The notes below the pieces were generated by a model, which saw only the letters and a program-made list of their open reading frames with translations, was not told where the DNA came from and did no database searches. A DNA stretch of 64,000 bases from Rummeliibacillus sp. POC4 (GTDB lineage: Bacteria > Bacillota > Bacilli > Bacillales_A > Planococcaceae): NCBI RefSeq assembly GCF_003576525.1, contig NZ_QWUA01000004.1:62001-126000 (forward strand). Reading direction: 5' to 3'. The position numbers and the translations under genes are program-made. Within the stretch, counting starts at the first letter, position 1. The number at the start of each line of letters is the position of its first letter. Shown in pieces: positions 18,338-28,552 of this stretch.

Positions 18338-20375
18338 CCTACTGGATTCAGTAACTGATTTAAAAGGTGTTGGGAAAACATCTGCTGATACATTAAGTTT
18401 GATGGGCATTGCAACGATAAAAGATTTGATATTAACGTTTCCGTATCGTCATGAAGATTTTCGTCTAAAAGATTTAGCAGAAACACCACACAATGAAAGA
18501 GTTACAGTAGAAGGACGTATCGAAAGTGAACCAACTGTTCTTTATTTAGGTAAAAATAAATCACGCTTACAAGTACGTATGTTGGTTGGACGACATTTGA
18601 TAAAAGTTGTTTTTTTCAATCAAGGATATTTACGAAGTAAATTAACACTCGGGACCATTGTAACCGTAACAGGTAAATGGGATAGGGGCCGTCAAATCAT
18701 AAATGGAAGTAATGTGTCATTTGGCCCTAAAACAGATCAGGCAGATTTTGAACCAGTATATAGTTTAAAGGGTAAGTTGACTCAAAAAAAATTCCGCCAA
18801 TTTATCCGTCAAGCCTTGGATTTATCAAAAAATCAGCTTCCAGAGACTTTACCTGAACAGTTAAGAAATGAGTATAAATTACTGCCCCTTTCAGATGCTT
18901 TAGAAGGTGTCCATTTTCCAAAAAATGCAAATCATGCAAAACAAGCACGTCGAAGATTTGTTTACGAAGAGCTGTTACAATTCCAGTTGAAAATTCAAGC
19001 ATTAAGAAAAACTCGGAGAGAGCAAGAACATGGTATTATCATTCAATATGATTTAGAAAAGGTTCGTGAATTCATCAGTTCTTTACCATACGAGTTAACA
19101 AATGCCCAAAAACGTGTTGTCAATGAAATATCACGTGATTTACTAATCCCCCAACGCATGAATCGATTATTGCAAGGGGATGTAGGATCTGGGAAAACTG
19201 TGGTGGCAGCAATAGGATTGTATTCCTCAGTTACAGCTGGATTTCAAGGTGCATTAATGGCGCCAACTGAAATTTTAGCAGAACAACATGCAGCATCACT
19301 TGATGAATGGTTGCATCCTTTTGGTGTCAAGGTTGCATTATTGTCCGGATCGGTTAAGGGAAAGGCAAGAAGAGAGTTGTTAGAGAGAGTATCAAATGGA
19401 GACATTGATATTCTTGTTGGAACACATGCATTGATACAACCGGATGTATCATTTAAAAAATTAGGGTTTGTTATAACTGACGAACAACATCGTTTTGGGG
19501 TCGAGCAACGCAGAGTTTTGCGTGAAAAAGGGGAAAATCCGGATGTGCTTTTTATGACCGCAACGCCTATTCCGCGTACATTATCGATTACAGCATTTGG
19601 AGAAATGGACGTTTCAATCATTGATGAAATGCCAGCAGGAAGAAAGAAAATTGAAACTCATTGGGTAAAAAATGAACAATTCAATCAAGTGCTAACCCGA
19701 ATGGCGAAAGAACTTGCCAATGGTCGTCAAGCTTATATTATTTGTCCGCTCATTGAAGAATCAGATAAGCTTGATGTGCAAAATGCAGTAGATGTTTATC
19801 AACAACTTTCAACTATTTATAAAAATAAATTCAAAATAGGTCTTATGCATGGACGTTTACCCGCAAATGAGAAAGATGAGGTAATGCGTGCTTTTAGTGA
19901 AGGAAGACTAGATGTTCTCGTTTCTACAACTGTTGTAGAAGTAGGGGTAAATGTTCCAAATGCAACATTTATGGTAATATATGATGCTGAGCGATTTGGT
20001 TTAGCTCAACTTCATCAATTACGAGGTCGAGTAGGACGGGGAAATCATCAATCTTACTGCATACTTATTGCAAATCCGAAAAGTGAAGAGGGTAAAGAGC
20101 GTATGATTTCTATGACGGAAACGAATGATGGTTTCCGTTTAGCGGAAAAGGATTTAGAACTCCGTGGACCTGGTGATTTTTTTGGAAAAAAACAAAGTGG
20201 CTTACCGGAATTTAAAATGGCTGATTTAGTCCACGATTATAGAGCGTTAGAAGTAGCAAGGCAAGATGCAGTGAAACTTATTGAATCACCTAAATTTTGG
20301 CGAAGTGAAGAATATAAAGCTTTACGAGAATATCTTGCTTCATCGGGTGCTCTTGATGGCGAAAGAATTGATTAA
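18330..20375 (+). CDS. recG: ATP-dependent DNA helicase RecG
   Basis: RecG remodels stalled replication forks and Holliday junctions. The N-terminal wedge/OB-fold domain begins TDLKGVGKTSADTL. Walker A GDVGSGKT lies near residue 282, with the DEQHRFG box and later motifs ATPIPRTL, STTVVEVGVNVPNA and QLRGRVGRG; the C-terminal RGPGDFFGKKQSG is typical. I choose GTG at 18330 (681 residues, close to the B. subtilis length) because the TTG at 18309 adds seven residues without family counterpart. It overlaps sdaAA by 8 bp. Confidence 0.93.
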   Translation: MTNLLDSVTDLKGVGKTSADTLSLMGIATIKDLILTFPYRHEDFRLKDLAETPHNERVTVEGRIESEPTVLYLGKNKSRLQVRMLVGRHLIKVVFFNQGYLRSKLTLGTIVTVTGKWDRGRQIINGSNVSFGPKTDQADFEPVYSLKGKLTQKKFRQFIRQALDLSKNQLPETLPEQLRNEYKLLPLSDALEGVHFPKNANHAKQARRRFVYEELLQFQLKIQALRKTRREQEHGIIIQYDLEKVREFISSLPYELTNAQKRVVNEISRDLLIPQRMNRLLQGDVGSGKTVVAAIGLYSSVTAGFQGALMAPTEILAEQHAASLDEWLHPFGVKVALLSGSVKGKARRELLERVSNGDIDILVGTHALIQPDVSFKKLGFVITDEQHRFGVEQRRVLREKGENPDVLFMTATPIPRTLSITAFGEMDVSIIDEMPAGRKKIETHWVKNEQFNQVLTRMAKELANGRQAYIICPLIEESDKLDVQNAVDVYQQLSTIYKNKFKIGLMHGRLPANEKDEVMRAFSEGRLDVLVSTTVVEVGVNVPNATFMVIYDAERFGLAQLHQLRGRVGRGNHQSYCILIANPKSEEGKERMISMTETNDGFRLAEKDLELRGPGDFFGKKQSGLPEFKMADLVHDYRALEVARQDAVKLIESPKFWRSEEYKALREYLASSGALDGERID

Positions 20376-20383
20376 AAGTGGGG

Positions 20384-20419
20384 GATGCAAAGCTGTTTTG
20401 AAAAACAACACTTGCATTC
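20384..20419 (+). terminator. Terminator after recG
   Basis: A two-part stem pairs GATGCAA with TTGCATT and, inside it, CTGTTTT with AAAACAAC. A run of six T follows at 20422-20427. The right arm contains the -35 hexamer of the fapR promoter. Confidence 0.65.
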
Positions 20420-20440
20420 TCTTTTTTATATTTATATACT
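20412..20440 (+). promoter_or_regulatory. Sigma-A promoter of the fapR operon
   Basis: TTGCAT and TATACT are separated by exactly 17 bp. The predicted transcription start (about 20447) falls inside the FapR operator, the arrangement expected for repression by blocking polymerase. Confidence 0.65.
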
Positions 20441-20443
20441 GAT

Positions 20444-20462
20444 ATTAGTACCAAGTGCTAAT
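20444..20462 (+). promoter_or_regulatory. FapR operator
   Basis: ATTAGTACCAAGTGCTAAT is close to the known FapR consensus ATTAGTACCTGATACTAAT (15 of 19 positions) and keeps the dyad ends ATTAG and CTAAT. It lies 4 bp after the -10 element and 24 bp before the fapR ATG. By analogy with B. subtilis, FapR bound here represses the operon until malonyl-CoA releases it. Confidence 0.88.
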
Positions 20463-20485
20463 ATTAAGGGGCGACGAAGAATAAT

Positions 20486-21061
20486 ATGAAGTACTCAAAG
20501 AAAGAACGACAACTATTATTGCAGCAAACGATTCAAGAAAACCCATTCGTCACGGATGAACAGCTTGCTACAAAGTTTAATGTTAGTGTTCAGACGATTA
20601 GACTTGATCGTATGGAGTTATCCATTCCAGAATTGCGTGAACGGATTAAGGATGTAGCCGCCAATAATTTTGAAAATGAAGTTAAAACCTTACCTATAGA
20701 TGAAGTTATTGGAGAAATTATCGATATTGAATTGGATGAACGTGCGTTATCTATTTTTGATGTTGGGGAAGAACATGTCTTTCAAAGAAACCGCATTGCA
20801 AGAGGACATCACTTGTTCGCCCAAGCGAATTCTTTAGCAGTAGCCGTTATTGATGATGATCTTGCATTAACAGTCCATTCTGACATTCATTTTTTGAAAC
20901 CAGTAAAAGCAGGGCAACGCGTAGTATCTAAAGCCGTAGTTACAGGAAAAGATAATGAAAAAAATCGTACGTTCGTCACCGTTACCTCTACAGTAGATGG
21001 AAATACAGTTTTTACGGGACAATTTGAGATGTATCGAACGAAAGGTAAAGGTGAAAAGTAA
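20486..21061 (+). CDS. fapR: Transcription factor FapR, fatty acid and phospholipid synthesis repressor
   Basis: FapR represses lipid synthesis genes and is released by malonyl-CoA. An N-terminal DeoR-like helix-turn-helix is seen at about residues 22-50 ([23 protein letters not shown]). The C-terminal effector domain (about 75-190) has a hot-dog thioesterase-like fold, with [18 protein letters not shown] and the [17 protein letters not shown] segment. The 191-residue length fits. The operator upstream implies autoregulation. Its stop abuts the plsX start with no gap. Confidence 0.95.
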   Translation: MKYSKKERQLLLQQTIQENPFVTDEQLATKFNVSVQTIRLDRMELSIPELRERIKDVAANNFENEVKTLPIDEVIGEIIDIELDERALSIFDVGEEHVFQRNRIARGHHLFAQANSLAVAVIDDDLALTVHSDIHFLKPVKAGQRVVSKAVVTGKDNEKNRTFVTVTSTVDGNTVFTGQFEMYRTKGKGEK

Positions 21062-22060
21062 ATGAAATTAGCAGTTGATGGTATGGGTGGGGACAACGCA
21101 CCTCAAGCCATAATCGATGGTGTATATGAAGCACTTGAAGAAAACAAAGATTTAGAAGTTTTACTATATGGTTCAAAAGAAAAAATGCAACCATTTTTAA
21201 AAGATATGAATCGTATTACAATTATAGATTGCCAAGAAGAAATTGAAGGAACAGATGAGCCTGTTCGTGCAGTACGACGTAAAAAGGATGCATCAATGGT
21301 GAAAATGGCTCAAGCTGTTGCAGATGGTGAAGCAGAAGCTTGTATTTCAGCAGGGAATACGGGTGCTTTAATGGCATCTGGATTATTTATTGTGCATCGT
21401 ATTGATGGTATTGACCGTCCAGCGCTTTCAACAACATTACCTACGTTAGATGGTAGTGGTTTTGATATGTTGGACCTGGGCTCTAATGCAGATGCAAAGC
21501 CGGAAAATCTAGTGCAATATGCTATAATGGGAAGCATTTATGCAAAACAAGTACGTGGTATTCAAAATCCAACAGTAGGTTTGTTGAATATTGGTACTGA
21601 AGATAAAAAAGGCAATGACCTAGCAAAACATGCTTTCACTTTATTAAAAGATGCGCCAGTGAATTTTATCGGAAATGTAGAGGCGCGAGAATTATTAAAT
21701 CATGCTGCTGATGTAGTCGTAACGGATGGTTTTACAGGTAATATGGTATTAAAAACCATTGAAGGAACAGCAGGCGCTATTTTTAAAATGATGAAAGAAG
21801 CTTTTATGTCTTCCACAAAATCAAAAGTCGCAGCATTGATGATGAAAAATGATTTGAAAAATCTTAAAAATAAAATGGATTACACAGAGTACGGTGGTGC
21901 AGCATTGTTTGGCTTAAAAGCACCGGTGATTAAAGCACATGGTTCTTCTAATGCAAGAGCTTTTGCAAGTGCAATTCGTCAAGCACGCAAAATGGTCGAC
22001 TATAATGTTATTCCAACAATCGATGCAACCATTATGAAATCTAAACAAAATGAACAATAA
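21062..22060 (+). CDS. plsX: Phosphate acyltransferase PlsX
   Basis: PlsX converts acyl-ACP to acyl-phosphate, the donor for PlsY in phosphatidic acid synthesis. Family motifs are the start [55 protein letters not shown] and DGFTGNM. It has 332 residues and begins immediately after the fapR stop codon. A peripheral membrane location is known for the family. Confidence 0.96.
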   Translation: MKLAVDGMGGDNAPQAIIDGVYEALEENKDLEVLLYGSKEKMQPFLKDMNRITIIDCQEEIEGTDEPVRAVRRKKDASMVKMAQAVADGEAEACISAGNTGALMASGLFIVHRIDGIDRPALSTTLPTLDGSGFDMLDLGSNADAKPENLVQYAIMGSIYAKQVRGIQNPTVGLLNIGTEDKKGNDLAKHAFTLLKDAPVNFIGNVEARELLNHAADVVVTDGFTGNMVLKTIEGTAGAIFKMMKEAFMSSTKSKVAALMMKNDLKNLKNKMDYTEYGGAALFGLKAPVIKAHGSSNARAFASAIRQARKMVDYNVIPTIDATIMKSKQNEQ

Positions 22061-22095
22061 CTTTTTTAATGTTGTTATACAAAGGGGAATGTAAA

Positions 22096-23040
22096 ATGAC
22101 GAAAATTGCTTTTATTTTTCCAGGGCAAGGTTCACAAACTGTAGGAATGGGTCAAGAATTTATTTCTCAGGAATCTGCGTGTAAGGAATTTTATGATCAA
22201 GCAGATCAACTTTTAGGGATTGAATTATCGAAGTTAATGTTAGAAGGTCCTCAAGAAGACTTAACACTAACTTACCATGCGCAACCAGCATTATTAACCA
22301 CTGGTGTTATGATCGCTGAAAAGTTAAAAAAAGCTGGGATTACACCAGATTTTACTGCTGGACATAGCTTAGGTGAATATGCTGCAATTGTTACTTCAGG
22401 TGTTATGACCTTTGCGGATGGTGTACAAGCTGTACATAATCGTGGTATTTATATGAATGAAGCAGTACCCGCTGGCGAAGGTGCAATGGCTGCCATTTTA
22501 GGCTTGAATCGTGATGAACTGAAACAAGTTACTGATAGTGTTACAGCTGAAGGGGAAATTGTTCAGCTTGCCAATCTCAACTGTCCAGGTCAAATTGTTA
22601 TTTCTGGTACAGCTAAAGGTGTAGAATTGGCTTCTGAAAAAGCCAAAGAAGTAGGTGCTAGACGTGCTATTCCATTAGTTGTTAGTGGTCCTTTCCATTC
22701 CGAGCTAATGAGACCTGCTGCTAGCAAGCTACAACAAATGCTCTCTAAAATTGATATGCAAGATGCTAATGTACCAGTTATAGCTAATGTTAATGCACAA
22801 CCTGTTACTTCAAAGGCAGTGATTTTAAACCAATTAGTTGAACAATTGTATTCTCCAGTACTATGGGAAGATTCAGTCCGCACTTTACTTGCTGAAGGGG
22901 TAGATGTCTTTATTGAATGTGGTCCCGGTAAAGTTTTAAGTGGACTTGTCAAAAAAGTGGATCGTAAAGTGAAAACATATTGTGTTTATGATGAAGCGAC
23001 ATTCAAACAACTAATAGAAGCGGCAAAGGAGTGGGCTTAA
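22096..23040 (+). CDS. fabD: Malonyl-CoA:ACP transacylase
   Basis: FabD loads malonyl groups on ACP for fatty acid synthesis. FPGQGSQTVGMG forms the oxyanion loop; the nucleophile Ser91 sits in GHSLGEYAA; the catalytic His is in GPFHSELM. The ATG at 22096 has AAAGGGGAATG upstream, and the protein then begins MTKIAFIFPGQ. An in-frame TTG 27 bp earlier is rejected. Length is 314. It is followed directly by fabG. Confidence 0.95.
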   Translation: MTKIAFIFPGQGSQTVGMGQEFISQESACKEFYDQADQLLGIELSKLMLEGPQEDLTLTYHAQPALLTTGVMIAEKLKKAGITPDFTAGHSLGEYAAIVTSGVMTFADGVQAVHNRGIYMNEAVPAGEGAMAAILGLNRDELKQVTDSVTAEGEIVQLANLNCPGQIVISGTAKGVELASEKAKEVGARRAIPLVVSGPFHSELMRPAASKLQQMLSKIDMQDANVPVIANVNAQPVTSKAVILNQLVEQLYSPVLWEDSVRTLLAEGVDVFIECGPGKVLSGLVKKVDRKVKTYCVYDEATFKQLIEAAKEWA

Positions 23041-23787
23041 TTGGCAGATTTAACGAATAAGGTAGCTGTTGTTACAGGTGGCTCTAGAGGAATCGGACGT
23101 GCAATTGCACTTCACTTAGCTAAACTAGGAGCTAAAGTTGTTGTGAACTATAGTGGTAGTCAAACAAAAGCAGAAGAAGTTGTATCTGAAATAGAGGATG
23201 CAGGTGGTTCTGCGATTGCAGTTCAAGCGAATGTAACAGATGCAGAAGCTGTTGCAAATTTGATGAAGCAAGCTATAGAAAACTATGGTAAACTTGATAT
23301 TTTAGTAAATAATGCAGGCATTACTCGTGATAATTTACTTATGCGTATGAAAGAAGAAGACTGGGATGCTGTTATGAATACGAATCTTAAAGGTGTCTTT
23401 CTATGTACTAAAGCTGTTACACGTCAAATGATGAAACAACGTGCAGGTCGTATTGTTAATATTGCTTCCATTGTCGGAGTTGCAGGGAATGCTGGTCAAG
23501 CAAATTATGTTGCAGCAAAAGCAGGTGTTATTGGCCTCACTAAAACAGCAGCGAAAGAATTAGCAGCTCGTAATATTTACGTCAATGCTGTAGCTCCTGG
23601 ATTTATAGATACAGAAATGACAGAGGAGTTACCTGAACAGATTAAAGCACAAATGCTTACTCAAATACCGCTAGCTAAATTAGGTAAACCAGAAGATGTC
23701 GCAAAAGTAGTTGCATTTTTAGCCTCTGATGATGCAAGCTATATGACAGGTCAAACGCTTCATGTAGATGGCGGTATGGTCATGTAG
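23041..23787 (+). CDS. fabG: 3-oxoacyl-ACP reductase
   Basis: FabG is the NADPH-dependent short-chain dehydrogenase that reduces beta-ketoacyl-ACP. The cofactor motif is [10 protein letters not shown], followed by NNAGITRD. The catalytic triad is Ser143, Tyr156 and Lys160 (NYVAAKAG). The C-terminal VDGGMVM is typical. The start is TTG directly after the fabD stop, with AAAGGAG 7 bp upstream. Length is 248. Confidence 0.95.
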   Translation: MADLTNKVAVVTGGSRGIGRAIALHLAKLGAKVVVNYSGSQTKAEEVVSEIEDAGGSAIAVQANVTDAEAVANLMKQAIENYGKLDILVNNAGITRDNLLMRMKEEDWDAVMNTNLKGVFLCTKAVTRQMMKQRAGRIVNIASIVGVAGNAGQANYVAAKAGVIGLTKTAAKELAARNIYVNAVAPGFIDTEMTEELPEQIKAQMLTQIPLAKLGKPEDVAKVVAFLASDDASYMTGQTLHVDGGMVM

Positions 23788-23830
23788 ACGTCTTGTATGT
23801 ATAAAAAAACATTGAGAGGAGGTGAACAAT

Positions 23831-24067
23831 TTGGCAACAGTATTAGAACGTGTATCTAAAGTTGTCGTTGACCGTTTAGGTGTTGACGAAAGCGAAGTGA
23901 AACTAGAAGCTTCTTTCCGTGATGATTTAGGTGCGGACTCATTAGACGTAGTAGAATTAGTAATGGAATTTGAAGAAGAATTTGATATGCAAATTGATGA
24001 CGAGGACGCAGAAAAAATTGCTACTGTAGGTGATGCAGTAAGCTTTATCGAAAGCAAACTCGGCTAA
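23831..24067 (+). CDS. acpP: Acyl carrier protein
   Basis: ACP carries acyl chains on a 4'-phosphopantetheine arm attached to Ser37 in the [14 protein letters not shown] motif. The 78-residue acidic protein is typical. TTG at 23831 is preferred to the GTG at 23822 because GAGGAGGTG, which includes that GTG, is the ribosome site and the family usually begins near MATVLERV. It is the last gene of the fapR operon and is followed by a terminator. Confidence 0.96.
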   Translation: MATVLERVSKVVVDRLGVDESEVKLEASFRDDLGADSLDVVELVMEFEEEFDMQIDDEDAEKIATVGDAVSFIESKLG

Positions 24068-24093
24068 TTTCACGTATAATATACAATACTTAA

Positions 24094-24125
24094 AACTTCC
24101 CCGCTTTTCTAAAGTGAGGGAAGTT
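24094..24125 (+). terminator. Terminator after acpP
   Basis: AACTTCCC pairs with GGGAAGTT around an inner CTTT/AAAG stem, followed by the T-rich ATCTTTTTATTTTT. It ends the fapR operon. Confidence 0.82.
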
Positions 24126-24206
24126 ATCTTTTTATTTTTGCACATTGTATAATAAAAAGGTAAACTATAGATTGTACCAAATGGAAAATAAGAAGGTTGA
24201 TAAAAG

Positions 24207-24968
24207 ATGAGAATACAAGGACTCTCACAAAAGAATGGCGCAATTTCAGAGCAGGCACGTCTAAAATTCGCTGAATTACAAGATTTATTGGGCTTACACT
24301 TCAATAATCCTAATTTGTTATACAACGCATTTACACATTCATCATTTGTAAATGAGCATCGTAGAAAGCTTTTTGAAGACAATGAACGTCTTGAATTTTT
24401 AGGAGACGCTGTGCTTGAGCTAACTGTTTCTAAGTTTTTATTTCTTAAATTTCCTAAGATGACTGAAGGCGAACTAACAAAATTGCGTGCAGCAATGGTT
24501 TGCGAGCCATCCCTAGTGATATTTGCTAATGAGTTGAATTTTGGTAAATACGTATTACTAGGTAAAGGAGAAGAAATCACAGGTGGTCGTCAACGTCCAG
24601 CATTACTTGCGGATTGTTTTGAAGCATTTATAGGTGCTTTATATTTAGACCAAGGTTTAGAAACAGTTGTTGGCTTTTTGGAAAAAGTTGTTTTCCCAAA
24701 AGTCGAGCTCGGTGCATTTTCACATGTTATGGACTTTAAGAGTCAATTACAAGAAATGGTACAACAAAATAATTCTGGTACATTACAATATGAAATCATA
24801 AAAGAAAATGGTCCAGCACATAACCGTACATTCGTCTCTCAAGTGTTGTTAAATAACAAAGAACTTGGAGTAGGCAACGGTAAATCTAAAAAAGAAGCGG
24901 AACAAAAAGCAGCACAATGCGCTATGCGTGCTTTAAAAGTACAAATAGCGAATGATCAGGAGGGTTAA
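24207..24968 (+). CDS. rnc: Ribonuclease III
   Basis: RNase III cleaves double-stranded RNA in rRNA and mRNA processing. The catalytic signature [14 protein letters not shown] is near residue 60, with the second metal site in [15 protein letters not shown]. The C-terminal double-stranded RNA-binding domain (about 180-250) ends [16 protein letters not shown]. Length is 253. A TATAAT at 24148-24153 may belong to its promoter, but I find no convincing -35. It is followed by smc after 2 bp. Confidence 0.95.
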   Translation: MRIQGLSQKNGAISEQARLKFAELQDLLGLHFNNPNLLYNAFTHSSFVNEHRRKLFEDNERLEFLGDAVLELTVSKFLFLKFPKMTEGELTKLRAAMVCEPSLVIFANELNFGKYVLLGKGEEITGGRQRPALLADCFEAFIGALYLDQGLETVVGFLEKVVFPKVELGAFSHVMDFKSQLQEMVQQNNSGTLQYEIIKENGPAHNRTFVSQVLLNNKELGVGNGKSKKEAEQKAAQCAMRALKVQIANDQEG

Positions 24969-24970
24969 TT

Positions 24971-27900
24971 TTGTTTCTTAAACGGCTTGAAGTGATTGGT
25001 TTTAAATCTTTTGCTGATCGAATAGGTATAGACTTTGTACCTGGCGTTACTGCTGTCGTTGGCCCGAATGGTAGTGGTAAAAGTAACGTAACAGATGCGA
25101 TTCGCTGGGTACTCGGTGAACAATCAGCTAAGTCCCTTCGTGGTGCAAAAATGGAAGATATTATTTTTGCCGGAAGTGATTCACGCAAACCGCTTAACTT
25201 TGCAGAAGTATCATTAATTTTAGACAATGAAGACGAACGCTTACCGATTCCATATAACGAGGTAAGCGTTACTCGTCGTGTTTATCGTTCTGGGGAAAGC
25301 GAGTATTTGCTTAATAAGCAACAATGTCGATTAAAAGATATTACAGATCTATTTTTAGATTCAGGATTAGGAAAAGAAGCTTTCTCAATTATTTCTCAAG
25401 GACGAGTAGATGAAATATTAAATAGTCGTCCTGATGATCGACGTACAATTTTTGAAGAAGCTGCTGGTGTATTAAAGTATAAACAGCGTCGTAAAAAGGC
25501 TGAACATAAATTATTTGAAACAGATGATAATTTGAATCGTGTATTAGATATTTTACATGAGTTGGATAAACGAATCGAACCATTACATATCCAAGCATCC
25601 GCAGCAGAAGATTATTTGAAAATGTCAACAGAGCTAAAAGATATCGATATCGCAGTTTTAGTTCATGATATGGAGCAATTAAACAATGCCATGGAGAGTA
25701 TTGCGAAAGAAAAGGAAAATCTGTTTTCAAAAGAACAAGTTCATGCTGCACAGATTACTGAAAAAGAGTCGTATATTACAAAACTTCGAAAACAATTAAC
25801 CGAGCTAGATAGTTTACTAGATGAATCACAGCATCAACTTGTAGATGTAAGTGCAGAAGTTGAACGTTTTGAAGGCCGTAAAGTATTAATGGCTGAAAAA
25901 CGAATAAATGCAGCGGCACAACTAACAAAACTACAACAATCACTTCAAAAGGCAAAAACTTCTAGCGACAGTTGGAATAAATTGAAGAGCGAGAAAGAAA
26001 AGCAATTAGTAGATCGCCAACAAGAGCTCCAAAATTTAAAGAAAACAGTAAAACAACTTGAAGATAATTTGAATCGTTCAACTTCTGAAATTGAAGCAGA
26101 GATTAATAAATGGAAAGACACATATATTGACCGCTTAAATGAAGAAGCTACTGTTAAAAACGAAGTAAAAAATATTACAAAACAATTAGAAGAACAAACT
26201 GAGAATTCTGTAAAAATTTCGAGCCAATCCACAGAAATGGTAACTGAGCTCAAAGGCTTACAACAAGAGCAACAATTGGTAGCTGAGAAATTGCAAAATG
26301 TAGAAAAACAAGTAGCGTTGAAGCTTGAAAAATATAAAAATTGTCAACAAGATTTGCAAAATGCAAAAAGACAGTACGATCAGCAACAATCTATGTTATT
26401 TAAAGGCTATCAACATTTACAACAGATGAAATCTCGTCAAGAAACACTTGCTGAACTTGAAGCGGATTTTTCAGGATTTTATCAAGGTGTAAAAGCTGTT
26501 CTAGTTGCACGTGAAAAGCAACAATTACAAGGTATTCATGGTGCGGTAGCAGAACTAATTCATGTTGATGGCGAATATGCTCGTGCTGTTGAAACTGCTC
26601 TAGGTGCTGCAATGCAACATGTTGTAACTGAAACGGATGTAGATGCTCGTAAAGCAATTACATGGTTAAAACAACAACGAGCAGGTAGAGCGACATTTTT
26701 ACCTAAAAATGTGATGAAGTCTCGTAAAGTACCTGCAAATGTATTGCAAACTGTTGCAAATCATCCTTCATTTATTAATACAGCAGATGAATTGGCAACA
26801 TATGATCCTGCATTTCGAACAATTGCGGAGAATTTGTTAGGTCATGTACTAGTATCAAAAGATTTACAAGGTGCTTCTCAAATTGCAAAAACTTGCGGTT
26901 ATCGTTATCGCGTTGTCACTTTAGATGGTGATGTTGTTAATACCGGGGGTTCTTTGACCGGGGGTTCTGTTAAACAACAGGCATCATTATTTAGTCGTAA
27001 AGCTGAACTTGAAAGCTTAACATCACAATTATCTCAAATGCAAGCTTCTATCGGAAATGCAGAAAAGGTAGTTGCAGAATGGAAAGAACAAGTAGCAGAA
27101 AAGACTACACTTCTTGAACAGTTACGTATAGAAGGTGAAGAAATACGTGCTGAAGAGGTAGAGTTAAGTGCTCGTCATCGCGAATTAGAAGCCACTACTA
27201 AACGATTGTCATTAAGAGTTTCTATGTTTAGTGATGAACAACAAGATGCATCTGGTCGTAAATCAAGACTAGAAGGACAACTAGCAGATTTTAATCGTCG
27301 AAAAGAAGAGTTATCAAAAGAATTAACTAAAATCAATCAAACGGTTGAAGAATTGAATGTTTTAAAACAACAAAGTGAATCAGAACGTGATGTTTTACAA
27401 GAACAATATGCTTTAAAACGCTCAGAATTAGCAGTTTTACATGAACAGGTATCTCAACTAAAATTAGCAGTATCAGATGCTGTAACTCAATCGCAACAAG
27501 CTATTGAGGAAGTTTCGAATATATCAAAAGAAATAGACTGGATTACCAATGGTGGAGACATTAATGGTCCTTCTGAAGAAGAAATAATTGTTAAGATTAC
27601 AGATTTACAAAGCCGAAGAGAAGAACTTGTTAAAACTGTTGAACAAACGAAGCAACAACGTACTGAAGTTCAACAACAAATTGATGCAATAGATATTGAG
27701 TTAAAAGAATTACAACGGGTGCATCAAGGACTTCTTGATGGATTACGTAATTACGAAGTGAAATTAAATCGTTTGGATGTTGAACATGAGAATTTAGCCA
27801 AACAACTTGAAAAAGAATATGAGCTTACATTTGAGGAAGCATTACTTGAGCCATCGTTAGATGTAGATGTTGATACTGCTCGACGTAAAGTTAAGTTGTT

Positions 27901-28534
27901 AAAACAGTCCATTGCAGAATTAGGCACTGTTAATATTAGTGCCATTGAAGAATATGCTACAGTTTCAGAACGTCATTCATTCTTATCAAACCAACGGAAT
28001 GATTTACTTGAAGCACAAGAAACATTAAACGAGGCAATTCGTGAGATGGATGAAGAAATGACGAATCGTTTCAGCAGCACATTTTATGAAATTCGACGAC
28101 ATTTCCAAGATGTATTTCGTGAATTATTTGGTGGAGGTCATGCCGATTTAGAATTGCTTGATCCAGAAAATCTTCTAGAAACAGGCATTGAAATTGTGGC
28201 ACAACCCCCAGGCAAAAAACTTCAACGACTAAGCTTATTGTCAGGTGGAGAAAGGGCGTTAACAGCCATTGCTTTACTATTTGCCATTTTAAAAACACGC
28301 CCAGTTCCATTCTGCATTCTTGATGAAGTTGAGGCTGCCCTTGACGAATCAAACGTTGCTCGTTATAGTCAATATTTGAAAAAGTTTAGCTCAGAAACAC
28401 AATTCATCGTCATTACTCACCGTAAAGGAACAATGGAAGGTGCAGATGTATTGTATGGTATTACTATGCAAGAGTCTGGTGTCTCTAAGCTAGTATCTGT
28501 TAAATTAGAACAGGAAGAACCTGTTCCATCGTAA
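24971..28534 (+). CDS. smc: Chromosome segregation protein SMC
   Basis: SMC is the condensin ATPase that compacts and segregates the chromosome with ScpA and ScpB. Walker A GPNGSGKS is at residues 31-38 near the N-terminus. Two long Gln/Glu/Lys-rich coiled coils flank a hinge at about 515-640 (GVKAVLVA through GSLTGGSV). The C-terminal head has the ABC signature LSGGERAL and Walker B FCILDEVEAALDE. The 1187-residue length is standard. The start is TTG with AGGAGGG upstream, giving MFLKRLEVIGFKSFAD. Confidence 0.97.
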   Translation: MFLKRLEVIGFKSFADRIGIDFVPGVTAVVGPNGSGKSNVTDAIRWVLGEQSAKSLRGAKMEDIIFAGSDSRKPLNFAEVSLILDNEDERLPIPYNEVSVTRRVYRSGESEYLLNKQQCRLKDITDLFLDSGLGKEAFSIISQGRVDEILNSRPDDRRTIFEEAAGVLKYKQRRKKAEHKLFETDDNLNRVLDILHELDKRIEPLHIQASAAEDYLKMSTELKDIDIAVLVHDMEQLNNAMESIAKEKENLFSKEQVHAAQITEKESYITKLRKQLTELDSLLDESQHQLVDVSAEVERFEGRKVLMAEKRINAAAQLTKLQQSLQKAKTSSDSWNKLKSEKEKQLVDRQQELQNLKKTVKQLEDNLNRSTSEIEAEINKWKDTYIDRLNEEATVKNEVKNITKQLEEQTENSVKISSQSTEMVTELKGLQQEQQLVAEKLQNVEKQVALKLEKYKNCQQDLQNAKRQYDQQQSMLFKGYQHLQQMKSRQETLAELEADFSGFYQGVKAVLVAREKQQLQGIHGAVAELIHVDGEYARAVETALGAAMQHVVTETDVDARKAITWLKQQRAGRATFLPKNVMKSRKVPANVLQTVANHPSFINTADELATYDPAFRTIAENLLGHVLVSKDLQGASQIAKTCGYRYRVVTLDGDVVNTGGSLTGGSVKQQASLFSRKAELESLTSQLSQMQASIGNAEKVVAEWKEQVAEKTTLLEQLRIEGEEIRAEEVELSARHRELEATTKRLSLRVSMFSDEQQDASGRKSRLEGQLADFNRRKEELSKELTKINQTVEELNVLKQQSESERDVLQEQYALKRSELAVLHEQVSQLKLAVSDAVTQSQQAIEEVSNISKEIDWITNGGDINGPSEEEIIVKITDLQSRREELVKTVEQTKQQRTEVQQQIDAIDIELKELQRVHQGLLDGLRNYEVKLNRLDVEHENLAKQLEKEYELTFEEALLEPSLDVDVDTARRKVKLLKQSIAELGTVNISAIEEYATVSERHSFLSNQRNDLLEAQETLNEAIREMDEEMTNRFSSTFYEIRRHFQDVFRELFGGGHADLELLDPENLLETGIEIVAQPPGKKLQRLSLLSGGERALTAIALLFAILKTRPVPFCILDEVEAALDESNVARYSQYLKKFSSETQFIVITHRKGTMEGADVLYGITMQESGVSKLVSVKLEQEEPVPS

Positions 28535-28552
28535 GACAAAGGAGCGAATAAT

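Noticed and set aside
23957-24580. 207-codon open frame on the - strand opposite acpP and rnc
   Set aside because: It overlaps the conserved codons of acpP and RNase III. The length is explained by the biased codon use of those genes, and no domain is recognisable.
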